Origin: Gordionus sp. m RMFG-2023
Lineage: Eukaryota; Nematomorpha; Gordioida; Chordodea; Parachordodidae
Direction: 5' to 3'
NCBI RefSeq assembly: GCF_954871325.1
Contig: NC_088779.1
Coordinates: 27,886,869 to 27,950,868, forward strand
Length of the DNA stretch: 64,000 nt
Part shown: positions 50,401 to 59,400 of the stretch, piece by piece
Layout of the letters: every line of letters begins with the position of its first letter
Position numbering within the stretch: the first letter of the stretch is position 1
Translations under genes and position numbers: made by a program
The notes under the pieces: model-generated
Seen by the model: only the letters and a program-made list of their open reading frames with translations
What the model was told of the DNA's origin: nothing
Database searches by the model: none

Positions 50401-53400
50401 ATATCGCCGTTAACGACAAATCACCTAAAGATGACCGCATCCCCAATTCTCCCATAACTACTACCACTAATTTCGACTACCTAAAGCAAGCCCTTATCCT
50501 CATGGAGCACGCCCTTCAAAACGAAAATACGGTACAAAATGAGAGAGATTTTTTTTTTAAAGATTAGAAATGATTATTTTAAAAAGCATTTGCGGGAAAA
50601 AATTTTGGTAAGAATTATTTATTTTGCAGGAGATATGGAAATTTTTCTATAAAAAATTTGGTGGGCCCGATTTTTTAAATGGCTTAGTTCTCCCCCCCCC
50701 CCTTTCATTAATTCTTATAATTAATTTTATATAGACAATGAACAAAGTTAGTAACGCTTAAAAAGGTAATGAATATATTAGCCTTTGATAATGAAATAAT
50801 AGTCATAAAATATTTTAATGAATTTAGCTCATCTATAAAAGAGTTGATAAAAATATTTAGTCGAGTGGTATGATTTGGAATGGTGCGGATGATGATCACC
50901 TTTTAAATTTTCAAAAATAGACACCTTGAATTCAGGCCCTAAAACATTGGTAATAGATATCATTGTTCATCATTGTTCTACCACAATTAAAGTTTTTACT
51001 GATCTTAGAGTCATTAGTGATTACTGGGAAAGTATTAGACCCATCTGATGACAAAGAGCTTTAAGAATGTTGAATGGTTACTTGTATACTACTTTCGCAA
51101 CCTTAGTTACATTTGCATTATATGTAATTTTGTGGACGTACATCTGTAGCATTTGATAAAGATTTATTATCGCACTGACTCGTGCTTTGATGATTTATAA
51201 TGTCTCACAACATCATATTCTTTCCCAATGTTATAATTAAAGACCGCAGAACATAACCTTCATTTGGCGCGACTCACAGTTATGGCTTCATTAACTCGAT
51301 ATATTTTCGTTCTCATAGCTTATCATATTTATAGCAGTATTTTCCTTTTTGTTTCTTTGTCAGTTCTTGGTTTAGGATTATAAAGCATATAAAATAATAA
51401 AAGCTAATTAATTTTGTTTGTATATTTTAAATTAAAAAAAAATGATTAATGAGAAGTTTAAAAAAAAAACTAGTCTCTTTCTTGGTGGTATCTTTATTTT
51501 ATCAAATATTATTAGAAATCTATACTATTTCCAGGAAGATTGTCATCTAAATTTGACATCGATGACGAATATGTTGGGTGATTTGAGCATTTTAACTTCT
51601 GTACAAATAAATTTAGGATTTTTTTGTCAATAATTTATATATAAAATTTTGAATTTCTTAGCTAAGATAACAATATAAAATAAAAAATTGTAATATAAAT
51701 TTGTACTATATAAAGGAAGATTTTTTGTAGTAGTAGTTGTAGTAGTAGGTAGAGGCTGTGGGTGCTTGACATTTGTTGAAATAGGAAATTAATTAATGAT
51801 TGTTTCTGCATAATTCGAAAATATGAAGGAGTTATGCTATGTTTTAAATAATTGGTTATAATTGAAATGAATTGTTCCTGCTCAAAGTGAACTATAATAA
51901 ATAAAATGATTATCTTATGAAATAAAGTCCGATATAATATATATTATATGTTATGTATTTAAATATGTTATGTATTTAAATATGTTATGTATTTAAATGA
52001 ATAATGATAATTTAATTAAAAGAAAATAAAAGAAAAGAAAAGAAAAGAGATTCATTCTCAAAGGGGAATATAGTCCAATCCAGATAAAATGTTACTATTC
52101 GAATTCCTAAAATTTAATAACATAAACATATGGTTATAAGAATGTCCTCTTATCATTGGATAAAACATGTTAGTAAGAAGGAAAATGTTTTTGAAAAAAA
52201 GAAAAAAAAATATTATTAATAAATCAAACACGTCTAAATGCTAAAAGTGTTAAAATCGCGGGAGATCTCTGTGTATAAACCTTAAAAAAGCGGGAGTCTC
52301 CCGCTAATGGAGGGAAACCTGGCAACCCTGTCCATGATAGAAATATAGTTCCTTAAAAAAATAATCTTCTTTTGGATCACCGGTGCATGATTAAGCCTAA
52401 CTTTCTTGCCCTTTGAATAATTTTGGGGCTTGAAGTCAAAACCACCGAAACGAACAATAGAATTCTTTAGGTGGGCCGCATTTTTTCTTCTTCTTCTCGA
52501 ATTTTCTGCTTCTCATGATAGGACGACTTGGTATTCTGGCAAAACGATCTGTGAAAGTGTAATTAATCCCAAGCAGGGAGTATACCTTGGTTCCAAAAGA
52601 TTAGGGTTTTGTAAAGATTAAAATATTTTACCAATTTCTCTTTTTTTTTTTGGAAATTTTATTAATTTTTATAAAATATGAAATATTTAATGTTAATTTT
52701 TTTTTGAATTATAATTTTCCCGTATTTTTTCATCCTCAGAAGTTTTATTGATTAATATTCGCTATGTATCATAAAATCAAAGAAAGAATATGAGGAATGA
52801 AAGAAAAAAATGAATAGGAAATTATGTAATTCGATAAAATGCCAATCATTATTAATATTTCTCGTATAATTGTTATTCAAGGCTCAGGCGAACACCTCCC
52901 TCGAAGCCGACAAATCACAAATCAACGATATTACGGGGAATGGTGCCGTCAACGAGTACAAGGATACCGGCATGTGTGACACGTCGTCATCGGAAGCCCA
53001 GATTAGATTGGCACTCATCAAGCTTTACTACCTTATCGGTTTGTTCGATTAATATTAAATGTATATTTTTTTTCTTCAATATTTTGTCCCGAATTTTCCT
53101 AAGGTCATAATTATTAAAAAGAAAGTATTTCACCCAGAATAAGTTCAATTGGCGAAAGTACAACCCAATATCCCAGGGTGGAGCGGGCTCTAATAGCTTT
53201 ATATCTCAATGGAACACGTTCTTTTACTTTCTACTTCCTATTTAGCGCAATCTCTGATAATTCTGAATCTCAGTAGAGCATGTTCTAATTAATCCTATAT
53301 CACGATAAACGATTAATTTGCTTTGGTTTATATTATCATTATTTTTTATTAACAGAATTTATTATTGTTTTTTTTCTCTCTCCACTTATTAACTTTTAAA

Positions 53401-56400
53401 TAATAATAAAAAAATCAAAATTTTAGGCGTTCCTTCCATGTGCCTAGAACATTTTCACAGTATAGACGCTAAATTTATTCAATACGATACCTTAGGGTAA
53501 GAGCAAATTTTTTTTAAAAAATCATATTTTTTTTAGCTTTTCGTTGACTTATTATTGTTTTATCATTTCTAATTCAAACTTACAACTATATCACTTAATA
53601 ATTACAATACCATTCATCTTTCTGAGATGCGTTCACGGGAATTGTAGAAAAAAAAGTGAATAACAGGTCAATCTTGCTTCACCGTTTTAGTTTTTTTTTA
53701 TTAAATAAGAAGAAATAGAACCGAATTCAAATGTTACAGGGTTTGCCATTGTTTTAGAACAGAGACTCATATTAAGAGAGCACAAACTGCGTAAACAACA
53801 TTTTTTTTATATCTTGTTCCCATTCAATTCGAACATCATATAAAAAGAATAATTAAGAGAGCACAAACTGCGTAAACAACATTTTTTTTATATCTTGTTC
53901 CCATTCAATTCGAACATCATATAAAAAGAATAATTAAGAGAGCACAAACTGCGTAAACAACATTTTTTTTATATCTTGTTCCCATTCAATTCGAACATTA
54001 TATAAAAAGAATAATTAAGAGAGCACAAACTGCGTAAACAACATTTTTTTTATATCTTGTTCCCATTCAATTCGAACATCATATAAAAAGAATAATTAAG
54101 AGAGCACAAACTGCGTAAACAACATTTTTTTTATATCTTGTTCCCATTCAATTCGAACATTATATAAAAAGAATAATAAAAGAAATGTAATTATATTCCT
54201 TTTTTTACCCATTCTTTCCAACAAATTCCCATTTAAAACGAGCAATTATTTTAAAAAATATAATTTTTTACACCTGAACTTATAATTTATCCAATAAAAA
54301 TCAGCGGAATATCTCTATAAAATTATTTCAAAAATTTATGAATAAATTTATTTGCTTAAAAATAACCTATAATCTTTTTTTATTAAAAAAATATTTATAA
54401 ACTTATTTTTGAAAAGCAATAAAGTTGTGACCTTTTATAGAAAAGAATTTTTACATAATTTCACCTTATAAGATTTAGAAAGTAATATAGAACCAAATTT
54501 TTTTTCGATGAGGGTTAAGAATGATATTAAGTAATTTTCTTTTTCTAAAAAGACAATCATTATGTCATCCTGAAAAAACTGCCAAATATCTTCATTAATA
54601 TTTAAAAAAAATATTTTTATGCATGAAAATTACAAAAAAAAAGATTTACTTTAGGTAAAATTTGATCAAAAATCCCTGTTCTTCAAAAATAATAATCTTC
54701 AAAGATTTTTGCTCAACTATTTTGAAAGTTTTTTTTGTTTTGTTTTTATCAAACTGAAAATAATCGCGTAACAATTTAAATATTTTTTCTTAATCTTAAT
54801 CGCACTCGACATTTAAATTTTTGAGTTATAAGTGGATAACAACTTATTAACTAGATTAAAAAAATATTAATCTTTTCCAAAGTTATATAGCATTGTCAAA
54901 ATTCATCAATAAGGTTTTTCCTTTATTCAATTTTTAGACTTTAATGCTAGATTTTCTCATTTTAAACAGTTGCGCAAGTGGAGCAGCTGACGAAATAACT
55001 GCAAGAATTTTCACTGTTCAATTGTTCTCTCTTTTTATAACCCACGAAATAAAAGAGAATCTTTTAAACCATTGCTATTTTATTTTATTTATCTTTTTTA
55101 AAAAAAAAAAATAAGAAATTTCGTTATCTACCCCGCTTTCGCGTTTGCCCATTTTTCTTCCCTCAAAACTTGCTTCGAAAATATCATCAAATTTTACGAA
55201 AATTCTTACAAAAATGTAAAATTTCGAAGACAAATTTTATAAGATAATACAATTTATTTATAATTATAAATTTAAGCGTTTTACCTATTTTTTTTTAGAA
55301 AGAAAGAATGAAATAAAAAGTAGGAGGAAGAAAGATCTAAATGATCACTTTCCCTTGTCACTTTATAGAAGGTCAGTAATGGCGCCAATTTTTTTAAAAA
55401 AAATTAAGTTTTTTTTAGAATAATTTATTTTTAAATTTCATTAAATTTGTATTAATTGTTTGAACGATTTTATTTATTTTCACAGATTTGGGATTATAGC
55501 GTTACAGTGGTCAAAGTCAATTTTTTTCAAGTTTTCTTTTTATTTTCATGATTTTTTTTTTCATCAAGTTTTTTTTAGTTTAGTTTCGTTTTCAAAACAC
55601 GAATTTATTTATTTATATAATATAGATTTTTTTTGGCATTTAATGTAAACCAGAGAAAACACCCAATACAATCTTTTTTAGAACAGATACCCGGATCTCG
55701 AGAGAGAGATGAAAGAGTGAAAGAGAAGGAAGGAAGGTAGAGAGAAAGAAAGATATTGTACCATCAATACCTTTATTTTAAGAAAATTTATAAAAATTAA
55801 TTTGGTAATCGATATCGAGTTATTAGGAAATATCGATTGGTGAAAAAAAAATTCAAAATAATTTTGTATCGGCACATCTCTGATGTACATTATTGGTCAC
55901 ATATTAAATGATGATTAAAAAAACACAATGAATCAATTTCCTTGAACTTCGACATTTTGTTTTGGAAAAAAAAACTTACCAAAGGATCTGCTTGTTTTTT
56001 TTTGGAAAAGATCTGGAGGTTTCCCTGATAAGAAAGTTATCGATTTACATATATTTTTGGCAAAGGGGGAATAAGAAAGAATTATCTTGGTTCATTGCTA
56101 AAAAAAAACAAAGTCTTCTCTCTTGTTTTCCATTATGATTTTTATTTTGAATTGAAAAATGTCCATAGGTGAACAAAACAATTGGGGGCCAAAACTTGTT
56201 TTTTGTTTCTCTCTGACTTTTTCAAGTCTGTGCCAACCTGGGATCCCAGGAAAATCTCTAACTTGGGATTTTCTCTCCACTCTTGTTGTTTTCTAGAACT
56301 CTCTTGCGTTAATAATATTCATTGAAATTTTTTTTAAAAAATTATTAAGCTACGAAATAAAAGCTTAACGAATGAAACAATAGAATTTCTATTCCTCCTC

Positions 56401-59400
56401 CAAAAAAAAAATGGAAATTGGAAATTCTTATTTTTTAGCGATAGTATTATTATTATATATATATATATATTATATTGTAATTAATTTGAAATATATAAAC
56501 AGATTTACGACTTTGTGGACTTTAAACGACACCTGACCCATTCCTTAACTCGCCATTTTATAAGTGTGGAATCCATTTTGTTAGATCTTTTGACGGAGGC
56601 CGACAAGTGATAATACTTTCTTTCTTTTTTTTGAGACAAAACATTAAATTATCCATTTTGTCTGTTTAACATTTTGTTACGGACTAACAAAGTAAATAAT
56701 TTAAATGAACTCTTGAGTTGGTACGGTCAAAAGTAAATAAATAACGCGAATGCTAAATATCTTCTCACTTAGGAGTCCATTTATCTGTTCGCCTACTCGC
56801 CTCATCTTGACCAGAAGGCATCTGAGTCAAATTATGCTTCATGCACGACAGGACTGGGCTTTCCCTTTTTTTTTACTAAACATGGATGATATTAAATTTT
56901 GTTTTTAAATAATTCTTTATTTTTAATGGAGTTATATGAATATTTTTTGCTTAACATTCAGTTACGAATTGGTGGAAGAGATTCTCGATTCTGTTCCGCT
57001 CAAAAATTTGCAAGATTTGGAAATTGATCGATTTTGTGACAATACCGATTATTACATATTGGACAATTACCAATCCAATCAGAAGTTTGATTGGGAAATT
57101 TTGTTCGGGCAAAAGAAATAGAGATTAGAATATGATATAGTATGTGGAGAGGAAAAAAAATAAAGAAGGAAATGAATGAAAAGTAAGAAAAAAAGAAGGG
57201 AGGGGGACCAAATAAATCAGTCAATAAGACAGAATTTAAATGGTCAATTCATATGGATGGTTTTATTTTGTTTTCTCATAAATGCTATAATACAATTTGT
57301 TGATTTTAGATTGGATTACGAAAAGGTCATAGAGGAAAATGGCTACCAGGAGGTTTTATTTAAATACAATTTTTCATAAATTTGTGTTTTTTTTAAAAAA
57401 AAATTTCTCGAGTAGAAATTTGATTTTCAAAATAATCATTGAAAAGGCCCTTCAAACCTCAGAATAATAAAATGTTTGAATTAAAACAATAATTAGGGGC
57501 GTTTTGGCCTTTAGAATCGCTTCTGTGATTTTGTTCTGTTTTTGAAAATCGGTTCCTGACAGAACGGTGACCTTCAACAATATTTATTTTTGGATTTGAA
57601 TAATTTGATTTATATTTTTATTTCTGAAATTTTTATATAAGAATATACGGTATTTTTTTTTTGAAAGAAACAATGGATAACTCTTCGTAACCGTATCCTC
57701 CACACCCTGACCATATGCACTGTCATGGGTTCCGACAAATACGCGTCGCAAACGCGTCAATCATCAAACCTATCCCATCAACCCGGTCGACCCACGCGTC
57801 CATTACCCTACCCGAAAAACGACCCAAAATTTGGGGAAACGCCCGAATTTTTAGCGCACTACAAAAAAGAGTGCATTTTCAAATCGCTCGTCATAACTTT
57901 CGTGGATATCTTAATCCAGCGGCGCGAGATGGCCCTTTATTTCGCTCATTCCAAAGATAACACGGACAAAGAATCTGATCGGGATGACAGCCATCCTAGC
58001 GCGAATCAAACGCCTAACAGCAGAAACGAAGATTTGAAATTTCAAGTTAAAAAAGAAATATGTCAACTAGGACGGGTTCATAGCACTCTACAATCGGGGG
58101 GAGGGGGGGAAATTAATTTTCAAAGTTGTCCCCTACATTTATAATCAAGCTTTAGAGATTATTTTGGAATCTAGAGATTTTCCCCGCCAAAATCGTTCAG
58201 CCACATTTTTTTTGAATTGTTGAGAGGTATGAAACCGTTCTAGGTATTTTTGCGGAATTTTGGTCCCCTTGATGCGCAATAGTATATATTTCTTTTAATA
58301 ACTAAATAAAATCTTGAGTTTTTAGCTTAATTATTTGACTCTAATTATGTATAAAAAAGACAATTTTTTTTTAAATATAAAAACAGCGAAAGAAAAACAA
58401 TTCAAAAATGCTTATTATTTTAACGTAATTTTGAAATACACATTAAATTAATAAAGTGAATATTTCTATTATAGAAAAAAAATGGCAAAGTTAATTATTT
58501 TTATATAAAAATTTAATATTACAAAATGAGCGAATATTATAATTGATTATGAAATTATATGAAATTTCCAGAAAAATATTGGTAGATAAAAATAATTTAC
58601 ATTAAAATATTGCTGGATTATATTTCCCGTAAGATTATAGCAGTAATAAAAAATTTGAAAAAAAGGGAAGTTTTTTTTTAAATTAAAAAACACATTTCTT
58701 CTTTAAAAACAGTTAGATTATTTTCACCCTCTACATCTAATTAAAGTATGTTATCTTGAAATAAAAAAAAATGCAGAAAACGTTAAACTTGTAAATAGAC
58801 TCAGTTTGAATTTACTAATTATTTTTAAAAAAATAAGGTTTGAACATAGCCGTTAAATCATCGCTAGACATACAGAAAAATCTGTGATGGTGACTATAGT
58901 AGTAGGGATGGAAAAAAAATAATGATTTTAGATTTTTTTTATTTTACTACTACAATCTTATGGAAAATCAAATCTACCAATATTTTATATTTAATTTTTT
59001 ATTAGGCATCATTATGTTGTATGAATAGACATAATCGGCCCTAATTTCCATTCCAAGGTGTTACCGCATATTTAAGAATCAGCCGCAGCACTCCAGGTTA
59101 TCCTGCTTAAAAAACGATATTTTTTGAAGGAAAAAAAATATGGATGTTTTAAATTATCAAATACATAATGTTAAATTATACGGCTATACCATAGTTTAGC
59201 CATGAATTTACGTATCGCGTGAGAGACATTATGGTATTTCGCGATTACTATAAATGAGGCCTAATTCTATAATCACTTTTTTCCCGCCTGTTTTAATACT
59301 TTACTTTTTTTTTCTTCATTCAGAAATACAGGCTTTACGGACCCTTCCCTTCCAACCTCCCAATCTACCATTTCAGTGATGGTCTTTACCTGAATCCCAT

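Noticed and set aside
52430-52621. Plus-strand 63-aa open frame with a hydrophobic stretch in NAA25 intron 13
   Set aside because: There is no recognisable family, no matching splice phase to NAA25, and it lies in intron sequence beside a MITE.
55460-55648. Open frame starting after CACAG at 55487, a possible extra NAA25 exon
   Set aside because: The human protein has about 20 residues here not yet assigned, but neither the frame giving FGIIALQWSK nor IWDYSVTV fits both phase and homology well enough.
57085-57121. Reading exon 18 of NAA25 through to the TAG at 57119-57121
   Set aside because: It would end the protein early, although clearly homologous exons follow. Splicing at 57085 keeps phase with the next exon. 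It may still be a minor isoform.
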